The notes under the pieces: generated by a model
Databases searched by the model: none
The model's input: only the letters and a program-made list of their open reading frames with translations
What the model was told of the DNA's origin: nothing
Shown here: in pieces, positions 14,101 through 36,708 of the stretch
Layout of the letters: each line of letters starts with the position of its first letter
Numbering within the stretch: the stretch's first letter is position 1
DNA from: Mesaphorura yosii
Taxonomy: Eukaryota; Arthropoda; Collembola; Poduromorpha; Tullbergiidae
Length of the DNA stretch: 64,000 nucleotides
Direction: 5' to 3'
Assembly (NCBI GenBank): GCA_009869945.1
Contig: WIXG01000349.1
Span: forward strand, 1 to 64,000
Position numbers and translations under genes: made by a program

Positions 14101-16240
14101 TCAATGGTAGGAACTCAACTGATTCTACCAAACATCGGAAAGGAAGTCAAAAAGCAGTGCGCGATGACAAATGCCAGAGCGGCGATTCAGGAATTCAAGT
14201 ACTGGATCCTGAGAATGATAGCCGACCGAGAAGACCTTTATCACGGGGCAACGATGTGAACCGTCAACTCCGCAATTCAATGAATCGTCTTTCCTTGCTC
14301 GAGTTTCCAAACCAGAATGCAAGACAAAAGCCTAATCGACAGACTTCCTTACTGAGCGCAAATACTGTCTCGTATGAGGATTTGTTGGATGGCAGACTTG
14401 ATGATGACGGTTTCATATCAAACGATGAATATGATGATGATTTAGTGCAAGTGAACGAAGAAGAAGAGGACGGCGAAGGTTTCAACAATGTGCTGAGGAA
14501 ATCGCCAGATAATGCATATTATCATTCATTGCCAGCAAAATATCTCCGACGAAAACGCATCACAGAGAAGCCGAACCCAAAAACTGCAGAAAAGTCTGCC
14601 TCTGTTCGCGGAAACATTATCAGAGAATTGCTCACCACGGAACAAAAATACGTGAAGATTTTAAATGATATTATCCAAGGGTATCTAATTCCCTCTCGCC
14701 AAGCCAAACATTTGTTCAGTCCTAAAATAGTGAGCAACATATTTTCGAATATTGAAGACTTACTCAAACTGCACCTTCAGTTTCTACACGACCTACAGCA
14801 TGCCATTGAACATTCACATAACAGACAAAATGCTGGTGGTGTTCCTCAATCCGGAAATGGAAACTACTGCAGTTCCTTAGTAGGCCACGTGTTCATTGTG
14901 TGGAGTGACCAGTTCCATCATCTTTACTCAGACTATTGCTGCCAGAACACAATGTCAATAGTTACCCTCCGGCAACTCACCAGTATGAGCTCTGAATACG
15001 TGGACTTCTTCGAGACTTGCCGCAGGCGGCAGCTGATGGATAAGCTACCACTTCACGGATTCCTGCTACGACCAATTCAAAGAATCTGCCAGTACCATTT
15101 GCAATTGAATGAACTAGTCAAGCATACGCCGGTACGGAACCTTGGCATCATGCGGGTGTGTGGCATATCATTAAAGATCTGGATAATAAATTTTTTGGGT
15201 TCCAGGTTACGCACGATGATTTTGAAGCAGTCACAGAAGCTCTTGAGAGGATGAAGTTGGTGGCAACAAATGTTAATGAAACACAACGACAGTTTGACGA
15301 GTTGCAAGAACTAGCCAAACTTCAGATTTCCATTGAAGGATATGAAGTGAGTATTTATCCACATGACTGGTACCGCAATTTTCCTGCGTTATTTGTTTTA
15401 TCTCCACTGCCTTGTTGCAGGGCCCCGATCTCCTGGACAGGAACACAACAATTCTTCACCGAGGCGATCTTGTTCAAATGAACCAAGGCTCCAAACATAA
15501 GGAAGTCTACCTCATTGTATTAAATCAAGAAGTAATCATCTGCAGAAAAGTGCGTGGTCCCATTGGCATTCCTACTCGTTAACTTGACTGTACAATATTT
15601 ATAATCGTTTTCCCCACATTTTAGGACTCATCCAAAAAAGGTGCTTTGACAATGAACACTCGTATTGATCTCAACTCCAGCGTCTGGGTTAATATTGATA
15701 GCAATGAAGAAGGTACAGAAAAAAGTCAGGCAATAATACGATCAGTTTAATATTCAGATGCTGAATTTAATATTTACTATAGATGACTACTTTGGAATGG
15801 TGCACAATTCCTGGAGACTCTACAACCCTTATAAATCAAGCTGGATTCTATTCACCGCCTCCTCTCCAACTGACAAGCGGAAATGGACTTCAGCACTGGA
15901 GCAAACTGTTGAACAAGACAAGTTTTACATTTCACCCAAAATGCGAGAAATGGCCAAGCTGACCGCAACTCAGATTTTGCTGACTGATTCTCTTTTGTCG
16001 TTCTCATCTTCCCCAACTGCCGCCAGTTCAGGATCTGCTGTCCAAAACAATACCACGCTGCCTAAACTCAAGAAGAATGGCACCCGAAAAAGTTTGACGA
16101 AAACAGGAAACGGGGATGCATCTTCGTCCAGAACTGATTTACTCATAAACGACGTCAAATTGAGGTCGAAGAATTGTAATACAGGCAATAGTCAGTCGGG
16201 TCATAATGCGCCAGTCAGAACCTCGAAATTTTACGTGTAG
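11123..16240 (+). CDS. Rho guanine-nucleotide exchange factor (DH-PH), short isoform
   Basis: Exons: 11123-11535, 11657-11813, 12621-12706, 13512-14027, 14111-15131, 15206-15346, 15421-15549, 15625-15712, 15783-16240. They total 3,009 nt (1,002 residues) and all phases agree. A Ser-rich, disordered N-terminus and an acidic stretch precede a DH domain at about residues 555-770 (RELLTTEQKYV at the start, FLLRPIQRICQYHLQLNELVKHT near its end, in the conserved helix). A PH domain follows at about 775-900, with its conserved Trp in KRKWTSALE. DH domains of this class load GTP onto Rho-family GTPases and the PH domain guides membrane placement. The DH resembles the ASEF/collybistin group most closely, but I see no SH3 domain before it, so the subfamily is tentative. 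The first three exons are specific to this isoform. Confidence 0.85.
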
Positions 16241-16791
16241 AAGTTCTTCATGCTATTTTGCATTATAATATTACAGGATTGTTAAATGTAGTAAGTGGTT
16301 TTTTATTGCTTGTTGCAAAAAAGTGCAAAATTAAGGCCTCAATTTGTAAATGCATCAATCAGCGGACTATGGGACGGGACAGGGAAAGGTACCGCCTACC
16401 TAGCCACTTGACAGTGGTTTATGATACTCTTCTAATCATTGGCCGTGTCACCGACGCTCAAGGCAGGGACGAAAGCAATTGCGAGGTCCTGAGGAGGCAA
16501 CTCGGACTGCACAAAAGACAACTGCTTCTCTACCTCTCACGCTACACTGGCGACGTTGCTGTAAGCACACATTTTAACCAAATCTTATTCTTCCAGCGCC
16601 ACAAGAAAAGGGAAAGAAAAAAATATTAAATAGTGTATTACGTTGGATAAGAGAGCACTGACAAAATGATACTTGTACATGTATTGCTTATTCAAATGTG
16701 ACACTTTATACGTATGAATTTTTTGACGGCAAAGTAAACTCATGAGAACCTAACAGCCTACCCTCGTTTTACTACTTCTATGTTCTGTGAG
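16241..16791. other. 3' UTR and intergenic spacer
   Basis: Lies between the Rho GEF stop and the convergent terpene synthase stop. A 123-codon plus-strand open frame (16258-16629) has no motif and no splice context. I treat it as non-coding. Confidence 0.45.
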
Positions 16792-17931
16792 CTAATTTAA
16801 TAATTGCTTTGTCTTAATCTTTGACTTGTCTTGCATTCCGTACCGCACAGCAATTTTGTACGCGTGGAGTGATCCATCCAGTGTGTAGCCGATCCTCTCT
16901 ATGAACTTTCGTACGTTGTCGTCAGAGTCGTACACTTCGCAGAGCTTCTCGGTGGTGAGTCTGTAATCATGATAAGCGTCGAGCAGGTCTTTCTGAATTT
17001 TGTCCACGGCCCTCTGCAGCGTCCAATTCTTGACCATGACCAAGTACGTGATCGGCCCATCTGCGTTTCCCTGCTTAATGTCTCGTGGCAGGCCGAAGAT
17101 CGCATTCATGTAAGTTGAAATATCGGTGTAGATATTCAAGAGTGTCTTGAAGAGTACGTCCGAACGAATGTCCGCCGTGATGTGAATGTCGTAGCAAATT
17201 GCCAGGAACTCAAGCATCGGTCTGGAGCCAGCGCGATAGCGCGAGATTTCAAAGTTTGTTCTTGGCGAGTATTCCACGTTTTGCTGCCTCATTTCCGCCT
17301 GCAGAATTGTTGAAGTGAAAGTCAGAGCAGACTCCGGCTCGGATCCCAACAGTGCCTTTTCAGCAAAGTTTGGAATACACGAATTCACGTGGTTCATGAA
17401 GTAAATCATGAAGTCCTTCACATTCTCCAGTTCCGGAGTCACAGACGGAATTGCCTGGACGGCTTCGGCATTCCACGCCCTCCATTTCTCTCGAAACTCA
17501 AAGAATGCTTTGTAGCTGATTAGTGCAGCGTCTTCGTTTTCACCCGAATTGTATTTCGTATCTTCAAAGTCATCCAACGCGAATGCCCACGCTGTCTGGA
17601 ACGTGAACGCAAGCATTCGAGGGTCGTCCAGTTCTCGCTCAGGATTAGCGAACGCGGTGAAACGCGTGAAATCGTGGAGCCTCTTCACAATGTACTCGTC
17701 GTCCTCATTCGGCCACAACTGGCGACAAACGGGTACCATGCTCAACACCGTCTTGTCGAGTTTGTCCTGTTCGTTTATGATCATAGGGTAGACGTACGTT
17801 CCAATTGGCAGCACAAATTGAAGCTCAAAATTTCCATCCAGCTTTCCATTCGTAGTGTGTTCGATTCCATCAAGATTGATTTCCAGAATCTTGATCTCCT
17901 TAGGAGTGGCAGCTGCAGGTGGTGGAGCCAT
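16792..17931 (-). CDS. Microbial-type class I terpene synthase, intronless
   Basis: A single-exon frame of 379 residues from ATG at 17931. The frame continues upstream only through a TTG codon, so that extension is not used. Class I terpene synthases ionise a prenyl diphosphate with Mg ions and cyclise it. Visible landmarks are the aspartate-rich metal motif DDFED (residues 120-124) after WAFAL, an arginine-containing helix (RYRAG) ahead of the active site, and the C-terminal RY pair (363-364) that usually contacts diphosphate. The second metal motif, normally NDxxSxxxE, reads TDISTYMNA (269-277). Only the Asp is kept and the Asn, Ser and Glu positions are Thr, Thr and Ala. The architecture matches bacterial and fungal enzymes rather than the prenyltransferase-derived synthases of beetles and bugs. 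No intron suggests horizontal origin. Activity is uncertain because of the altered second motif. Confidence 0.8.
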   Translation of the reverse strand: MAPPPAAATPKEIKILEINLDGIEHTTNGKLDGNFELQFVLPIGTYVYPMIINEQDKLDKTVLSMVPVCRQLWPNEDDEYIVKRLHDFTRFTAFANPERELDDPRMLAFTFQTAWAFALDDFEDTKYNSGENEDAALISYKAFFEFREKWRAWNAEAVQAIPSVTPELENVKDFMIYFMNHVNSCIPNFAEKALLGSEPESALTFTSTILQAEMRQQNVEYSPRTNFEISRYRAGSRPMLEFLAICYDIHITADIRSDVLFKTLLNIYTDISTYMNAIFGLPRDIKQGNADGPITYLVMVKNWTLQRAVDKIQKDLLDAYHDYRLTTEKLCEVYDSDDNVRKFIERIGYTLDGSLHAYKIAVRYGMQDKSKIKTKQLLN

Positions 17932-18540
17932 TGTACAGGGAATGAACAGTAGTACACAGCAAAGGAACAAAGAACTTGAAAGTGTTAACTGGATTCTCTA
18001 AATTGTCTTTAGCAGACTGAATGAAATGCTGTACTGGATGCTAAACGAGAATGAATGAGATGACGAAAATGGGTAGAATTTACGAGGAAGCAAGTCACTA
18101 GTACAAGATGGAGTAATGCCTCACAATAATATAATGGCTGTATTCACTCTAATAAAGATCAAGGCAAGGTATCAAATTGCGCAAGATTCTCTCACGTTCT
18201 TGTGAATTTACGTTGAATTTCTCATACGTAATAAGTAAACAGTGTAATTCTTGTGAGAACTTAATTTTCGTAAGTAATATAAGAAATATTATAAGCTATA
18301 CGTGCGATACGTGAGTGTAGTTATTCGATCCAGGCCAAATTCCCCGTACATTGCTAGCACCCTTAAAAGAGGTTCATGGATTGAGCAGTCCTCGAAAGTT
18401 CCCGTCAAGGGCAAGAAAATTTATTAGACTCAATAGAATTCTTTTTATTACGCACAATAGCGAAATGAGGCCAACAAGAGAGCTAAAATTCTACGTTACA
18501 AGAATGTGACGTTTTTCCATCTAACTTTTGAACACATTGT
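17932..18540. other. Intergenic spacer upstream of the terpene synthase
   Basis: AT-rich. It carries the presumed promoter of the minus-strand terpene synthase and the 3' end of the next minus-strand gene. I found no clear TATA box or further exon. Confidence 0.4.
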
Positions 18541-19898
18541 TTACAAATAGTACCGTATTTGGTCACCAATATTTCTAGCTACGGTGTAAAATTCCAAGTA
18601 ATCGTTTAACACAGCATCTTGGAGTGATTCGAGTTTCAGTTTTGCTTTGTACAACTCTTCGCAACTAGCATCGTTGGGTGAAACTACTCTCAAACCTTCT
18701 AACTGCAAAAATCTTCGAAGTATTGCCACCTTCAAGTTACACAATAAGGCAGGGTTAAAGCAGCGTATCATCCACACCATGAAGCTATCACTGCCGTCGG
18801 GCGGGCTGGCATTATTGCTTTCCGAGTCACCATCACTTATTGGAGCACGACTTAGAACGATTTTCTCATTCTCTACAAAAATAATCACTTCGCCAGCAGG
18901 CTCTTGAAGCCTTGAATGGTACTCAGACTGGATTTCTTTTGTGAACCCACGCTGAGTACTGCTGTCATCAAGTAGTAGTGTCAAGAATATCTGGTCCAGT
19001 TTGGTGTTAACACAAAGCAGGAATTTTGATATGGTAGGAAACTTGTTTCGATCATCATTGAGCAAAGGGTCAAACTTTGTGAAGTAGGGTGGACCAAAAT
19101 GGTTGTGATTAAGTGGAAATGTGGACCGTTTCACAGGGCACAACAGGAACATCACATCAATGCAAAGGTCGCCAACTAAAATGAAATTAGAATGCTCTTA
19201 ACCTCGGTTTTCCCTCCAGGATTTCATTCTAAAAAAATGTTTTTCATCTTACCTTCAAAAATGCGTAGATAATGCTGTCCTTGGAATTGTACAATGAAGG
19301 CGATATGAATCTTGATATGCTCGGGAATAAATTCATTCTGAGGTACATATCTCGTTGAAAATATGTCGCTATCACTTGGGTTCAAGGTAGCATCCAACGT
19401 CCACGTTGTAACTTGTTGACCATGGTTAAAATCGATCGAGAAATACCAAAACTTGTGGTGAAATGAAAATGAGACGGACTTGTTCTCCACAGTTAAGTAA
19501 ATCTTTTCCCCAGACCGGCCAATATTCTTGCCTGCACCATCGCCTGGTAACTCTAACGAGGATGAGTCAACTGGAGCTACTTGGACAGTGAATTTAAAGC
19601 TGGATTCTAGCAGACTATTCCTGGCCACGTCGAGAGAAATGCTGCTGCTACCACGCCTGCTTACAGTATCGCACTCCTTGCAGACTTCAGAAAAATTTTG
19701 GAAAAACGTCAGTTGTTCTAAAATTAACTCGTTTTCCGCCTTCAGTTGGTTGACTTCACTAAATTTTCTAGAGTGTTCAATTAATTGATTAACAGCAAAC
19801 GAAGATGTTGAAGACTTTGGGTTAGATTTCGTAGACGGACCGGCCACAGCAAAAGGCACTGGTTCATTTTGCACATTTCTGTTATTATAACTTGCCAT
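18541..19898 (-). CDS. Unrecognised 426-residue protein
   Basis: Two exons, 19898-19253 and 19175-18541, give 1,281 nt with consistent phase (donor GAAG|GTAAGA, acceptor ATTTTAG). The N-terminus is Ser/Pro-rich and disordered. A short leucine-rich, probably coiled-coil segment follows at about residues 40-70 (VNQLKAENELILEQL). The rest has strongly alternating hydrophobic beta-like segments and an acidic Ser/Asn loop, ending in a helical region. There is no signal peptide or membrane segment. I do not recognise the family. The gene is intact and looks constrained, so it is probably a real cytosolic or nuclear protein, perhaps a scaffold or complex subunit. Confidence 0.65.
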
Positions 19899-20281
19899 TA
19901 GACTTTCTCGAAGGTATTTCTTGATTCATTTGAAATTAATCAGGTATTATAGTACTGCAGACATTGGGAATGGTTATATCATCACATGGTGATATTCAGA
20001 AAAATACTGATTGTGGCTCAGGAATTGCGTTTGCCGAAGTTCAGGAACTGAGGTTGGCGGAGAACTTCCACTACTCGGTGTAATGCTGCTACGGAAGTTA
20101 TAATACTGCCACTAATTACATTATATCACCCACATTACATGACATCACGCTAATTCAATTACTCTACCATTCGATTCGATATCGATTTTCGCGTGAGAAT
20201 ATTTTCAAAACATTGTCCCACCACGCGCACAGTGAAAGTGAGAGCTACACTCCAAAAGAACAAAGTTATCAGAGTTTGTAC

Positions 20282-21977
20282 TCACCTGCACAAGTGTCCA
20301 ACACTTGAAATCAAGGCATTTGACCCAGTATTCTTGTTGCTGCAGTTATGCTTCGTTTCGTGTAATATATTGGGAATGAAGTGTGGCTGAGAGTGATTCG
20401 TTTCTGAATTGTGCAGAAGTTTATGCCCTTGTCCAGGAAACTTAAAGTTTGACGGGAATGAAACAGCAAATGTTACGGTGCGTTTATCATTGATCTGAAA
20501 ATGCATACAATAGAAAACTGTCTGTAAGCTTTGTTCGCTGGATCTGTAGTACATGTGCGAATTTACCGACAGAATAATCCCATTCGGATGCTTCGCCTGG
20601 AGTTCCGATGGGAAATACCCATCCAAGAGGTCTTGAATGAAACTCCGAGTCTCAGGTGCAGTCAACGTCCGGAATTTCTTGTCAGTGTCAACGCATATTC
20701 CAATCTTGTAAAGAGTCAGCTCAACTGATTGAGTTGATGGCTGCTCCATTACATGTGCATGAATACAATCACAAAATGACGAGGCGTGCATTCATGATTA
20801 CGAATGATCTAATACCTTTAACGTCGCACCACAGGAATTGTAGCACAGTTCCATGCTTGCGCTGTTTCCAAGAACCGCGTTCAAGTCGCGAACATTTCTA
20901 ACCAGCCTGTCATAATCCAAGAGGCCCGAAGTCGAAGCATCACATATGGTCGAACTTGAAGATGAGGTCGCTGAGCTTGCATTGCCGACCTGACGGGTTT
21001 CTTCGACTGGTTGTCGTGGTCAGAGACCCTCTCCTAGAATCGAGTGTTTAGACCAAAGTGTAAGTTGAGTACAAAATTATCCATAAAGAAAATAACTGAA
21101 GTGACTCGAGTCTTTTCTCGACGTTTACGGAATCATATTTTAGAATTCTATACAAAGTCTTCGATGACTTCGCTTCTGCTACACTTTCCTCAATTAACGT
21201 TCTCAAACATGCAATTCTTGGCGTATGCTTAGTATTTCAAAATCCTTCTCGTGCAGTTTGACATGAGCTTCCTTCAGCTTTTCTTCGAGGTGCTGAATAA
21301 TGTTTAGATTCAGTTCTTGTGGTCTCCCATTCCCAGCACCGCTACCTTGCTTAAGGACGTCTGTTCACGAATTTCGCTGAGTTCATTCTCAACGATCGAC
21401 CCGATTTGTCTTCGCATGGATTTAGGAATAAAGCCGGACTCGAATCTTTTGGGTTGGTTCCGTGTGCAGTTTCATGTAGAGGGAGACGATTTTGAGAAGG
21501 TTGTCGATACACTTGTGTTGAACTGGCGCTCGCCTGCGCTGCTCTGGAATCGTATAATCTTTTTCACCTTTTTTGCTGCAGTGCCATTTCGTTCATTATT
21601 GACAAATTCGTGTTTGGCTTGGGCAGATTTGTGACTTCAGGTGACGGAGGGCGAGCGACACCATTCAGTGATTTCGCCCTAAATCTAACCTCGACTATCA
21701 CATGTCTGCAATTCAACATAATGCATATTTCGGTGTACCATCTTCCACTCATGGACGAGCGTGCTGCACAGTTGTGGTTTTAATCATTCTCCCGTGAATG
21801 AGTTTGCACGTAATACCTGCCATCATGGTCTGGGTCACCAGAGTCCAAGGGCACTGACGCACGGTCTGCATTGGCAGCTTTTCTCTGTCTGTTGGAGACA
21901 GGCATGGCAATGAACAGAAACCTCCGACGTTTTGAGTTTGAATTGGAGGGTGACTCGTTATAGGGCGGTGTTGGCAT
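20282..21977 (-). CDS. SEP-domain protein, UBXN11-like
   Basis: The last exons encode a clear SEP domain (VELTLYKIGICVD, FRTLTAPET, GYFPSELQAKHPNG, then INDKRTV across a short intron at about 20501-20563). FFPSELQ-type wording is typical of UBXN11 (socius). SEP/UBX proteins are p97/VCP adaptors, and UBXN11 is linked to Rho-family signalling. Upstream pieces include a first exon from ATG 21977 to 21817, an exon beginning at 21575 with matching phase, and a coiled-coil segment (HLEEKLKEAHVKL) behind a small 57 bp intron. Another exon (LLDYDRLVRNVRDLN) covers about 20830-20990. The middle exon joins between 21000 and 21240 are not resolved. No C-terminal UBX domain is visible before the stop at 20282-20284, unlike human UBXN11. 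Confidence 0.6.
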
Positions 21978-22793
21978 CTTTCGTGAAATTGTACGCAGAC
22001 TTCGGACAAGAGCTAAGGTTAGGTTAACGTCCAATTACGAAGACAATAGTCAATTGGCCGAACCCTTCATATGGCGTGTCTTGGTGCTAAATAACGCAAT
22101 CTATGCTGCAGTTGCATCTTTTGGGCCGTTTGGGCATCAGTATGTGAGCCTGCCTGGCATAGGAACTTGAACTTTGAGGTGATCAGTTCAGAATTAAGCG
22201 CTAAGCCTGGTCATGTGCGATAGCAGGTAGGACTGGACTGGAATGGGTGTACGAATGAACTACGAAGAGAAAATTAATACTAAACTCCAAATCCTCAAGT
22301 CCTCTAGTACAAGTGGACAAGAAGGAGAATGGCTTTCTTCCTACGTCCTGCTTAAATGAGGACGGGACTGCTTAGAAATGAGAAATGATTGACATTGAGG
22401 CAGATTTCCATCCGTCACGTCAGCAAATTCATATTTTCACTGTGCCATGCAATGTGTGTTGAACACTCTTTGTTTGTAAACATGGCATAAATCTGCATCA
22501 GACACTTTCCTTGATGTTTTTGTTTGTTTACTTTTGAAAGACTGCGAGGGAACACATTTCACCAGTAATGCAGTCCTCTTGTGGCAAAACATCGACAAAC
22601 TCTCGGTTGTTTTAGCTTTTAATTATCACGACTCGCAACGTTTTTAGACTTTAATAATACGTGACATGGTTTAACGTAGTCAAAATTGGCTCTTGTGTGA
22701 TCGAAACTCAAATGGAATCGGCACAAACACTTTGCTGATATTAAGGCTTTGGAGCCGAACATGGCATACTACTGCTAAGACTACTCCAACACG
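21978..22793. other. Divergent intergenic region between the SEP gene and ATR
   Basis: About 0.8 kb between two genes transcribed away from each other, so probably holding both promoters. No exon or distinct element recognised. Confidence 0.45.
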
Positions 22794-34075
<11,282 letters not shown>

Positions 34076-34624
34076 ATCTATTTCGTACCCTTTTAGAATA
34101 TTAAGCTCAGAAAGTTAAGATAACGTTCGGGAGTTTTGTAGTTTTAGCATTGTACCGATCTCTTTCCCTTTCTTTCTTCCTCTTTCTCAATTCACAACCA
34201 TTTAGTATTACAACAGCTCAACAATTTTAATACACTTTTATATGGAGAATTTCTAACATTACGAAGTCATTGTATTCGTGATGTGTTGGCTCTTTATGAG
34301 TCAAGTCAGCAACGAACCTTTGTCAACGCTTTTAACCGGACATCGCAATAAATGCGCAGATTAACCAAAATCCAATGTCCAACGTCTAATGTTTAATGGG
34401 GCGGGCAGAAGCAAAAACTCTAAGTACAAATTCTTTGGCATTGAACAAAGTTCTTCCACGAAGCTTCTGCCATATGGTTGTTTTGCGCCTTTGAAGTATT
34501 TTCAAATTCGCAATGGCAAGATCGATTAGTTTTGTAATCTCAAACAAATACAAGATAAAAAAGTATCAATTCTGTTTCAAACTAAATTAGTTGTGATAAT
34601 AGTGCGAAAGCGTGAATAGACATC
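34076..34624. other. ATR 3' end and TTC19 promoter region
   Basis: Intergenic. It includes the pyrimidine-rich stretch around 34158-34195 and AT-rich sequence. No gene seen. Confidence 0.45.
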
Positions 34625-36175
34625 ATGCTGCGATCAACTTTAATTCGACATTTTCAAAAGGTGCTTGCCAATCTAGAAACTTGTCCTGGGACTGTCACCC
34701 ACCCGCTTCGCGTAATCTCGGCTGTGAATTGCACAAGAAACTGTTCACTCGTCAGCACAAGCACAAACATCAAGTTAGCTGCTCAATCTTTTGCTAATCC
34801 TGTCCGCTTATCGACACGTGAAGGATCTCAGTCAGAGTCACCGGCTGAATCTAGCCGCCCATGGACGCTAATGGCATTTTTACCAGCAGCTTTTTTCGGC
34901 TTATGGAAAACCGAAGAGGATGAAATGAGCGTGGAAGATAAGATCCTAATGGATATCAAGCGGGCGATACTGTCGATAAAGGTATCCATTGATTGTCCAT
35001 GCAAGGGCAAGGAGACATTTATCCTGAATCTTTCAAGATTTTGATAATCTATTATTTTTCAGCGAGATAAAATAGAAAAGGCTGAAAAATACTTAGCACG
35101 AGCACTATCCAAAAGCCAAGAAGAAAAGTTGGAGCACGCAATTTCTCAAATTCTCGATATTCAAGCTAACCTGGCACTGCAAAAGGGTGAACTGGATAAA
35201 GCAGAACACCTACTGAAGGTCACCGCGCAAAGATTGACGGGTTTACAAGGCTATGCACTAAACGACAACGCAATCATTGAAATGAGTATTAAGCTGGCAG
35301 AAATTTATGATCGCACCGAACATTTTGACAAGGCCATCAGTGGCTACGAGTATTGTATCAAAGCCCAAAAGGAGAAGGTGAGTTAAATTGCCACATTAAT
35401 CGGCATTAATGTGTAAATTCTGGTCTGGTAAATGATTTGAAATTTTCTACTAATAATAGATTAACAACAATCAACTCGGAGATGACGAACAAGTGAAGAC
35501 CGATACTTTACTCCTTTTAGCTTGGGCACTGCACAGCTTAGGACAACTTCACATGAAGATTGCACTCTCTCCTGGAGTAGAGAATAATGACAGGAATGGC
35601 CATATCCATGCAGCAACAGTGCTAAATGCTGACGCATACAAATACGCGACTGAAGCTGAAGGCCCGGAGTCACAGCATGTAAAGTAAAAATAATCAGTTT
35701 TAAAAGTTGAAGATTGATATGTTAATATATTTTCTCTTGCAGGCAATCACGGTTCGGAGTGATCTGGCCACCATTGAAGCACTAACCGGAGATATTGACA
35801 GTGCCTTGCGAACTTTCCACGAAGTCGAAAGTATTGCGAAGGAGAAGCACGCCGAACTGTATCCTAATATTAGCGTAAACATTGGGAACCTCTACATGCA
35901 GGTACGTGCCACTTTCCTTCCTTCTTAACAGGCGAGACTATCACTATGAGACTCTGAGCCCTAAAGCAGGCGGTTTTAATTATTAGAAGGGGCTGTACGA
36001 AGAAGCCGTGAGGATCTGTCAAGAAGCTAAGGCGTTTGCAGGAAAAATGAATGATACGCAGGCGTTTGAACGAGCTCAAGAGTGTATCGTCAAATGTGGG
36101 AAGTTGAAAGGCCAAAAGAACTCTAGTAATATGAATTCAGCAACGACGACAGGGCAATCGGAATTGCGCTCATAA
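34625..36175 (+). CDS. TTC19: TTC19, mitochondrial respiratory complex III assembly factor
   Basis: Five exons: 34625-34981, 35063-35377, 35460-35678, 35743-35901 and 35987-36175. The sum is 1,239 nt, 412 residues. An N-terminus rich in basic and hydroxylated residues and free of acids suits a mitochondrial presequence. A hydrophobic segment (LMAFLPAAFFGLW) precedes the domain, as in human TTC19. Tetratricopeptide-type helical repeats follow (KAEKYLARAL, ELDKAEHLLK, HFDKAISGYEYCIKA, DIDSALRTFHE, LYEEAVRICQEA), with the conserved NDNAIIEMSIKLAEIYD block. In mammals TTC19 clears Rieske-protein fragments and stabilises complex III at the inner membrane. Length is close to the human protein (380). 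The Ser/Thr/Asn C-terminal tail is poorly conserved. Confidence 0.88.
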
Positions 36176-36708
36176 TTGTCTCCAGATCTCAATCACTCTT
36201 TCTGCTGCTGCTGTAACATAGATTATTTGAAACCTAAATCACATGTTAAAATGTTGTCTGTCAAGAAACTAGTCGTGTACAATAAAAGGAACGGAAGGAA
36301 ATGCCGAAACTTGCGAAATAAATTAATTCCAGCAATGCTTTCCTCTAATTAGGTTGTAACACGAACAGGTGACGCTATTTACTGGAAGAGCGACTCATTT
36401 GGCACATGCTGGAATTCACTTCTTTGAAGTTGAACGTACACGAAACGAACGACGAATGCCAAAGGCAATTACGAACGAGGATGTGGTTTGAAAGAAACAA
36501 ACCACTGACTGCACGAAATGAAACCACGATTGCAATCAAATCAGGCACTTGATAAGGGCGAGACACTCATCCCTGGCCGCTAGCTGCTGCCTCAGTGCTC
36601 TGAAAGACGACACATTTAATATTTTGCTTCATATTAGAAACCCGGCCAGTACTTGCAGTATTTCAGGATCCAGAATATGACAGCAGGTTCATCAAAAGTG
36701 GAATTCCC
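36176..36708. other. TTC19 3' UTR and spacer
   Basis: Holds the AATAAA at 36281-36286 and no further exon that I can support. Confidence 0.45.
36281..36286 (+). terminator. Poly(A) signal of TTC19
   Basis: Canonical AATAAA about 105 bp after the TTC19 stop. Confidence 0.6.

Noticed and set aside
16258-16629. 123-codon plus-strand frame after the Rho GEF
   Set aside because: No family similarity that I can see and no splice pairing; it falls in the expected 3' UTR.
17932-17970. Signal peptide on the terpene synthase
   Set aside because: The hydrophobic extension is only reached from a TTG codon with an in-frame stop shortly upstream; the first ATG is at 17931.
21360-21575. Suspected frameshifts in the SEP-domain gene
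   Set aside because: Short introns (about 67 bp and 57 bp) with acceptable borders restore the frame in this stretch. Only the joins between 21000 and 21240 remain open.
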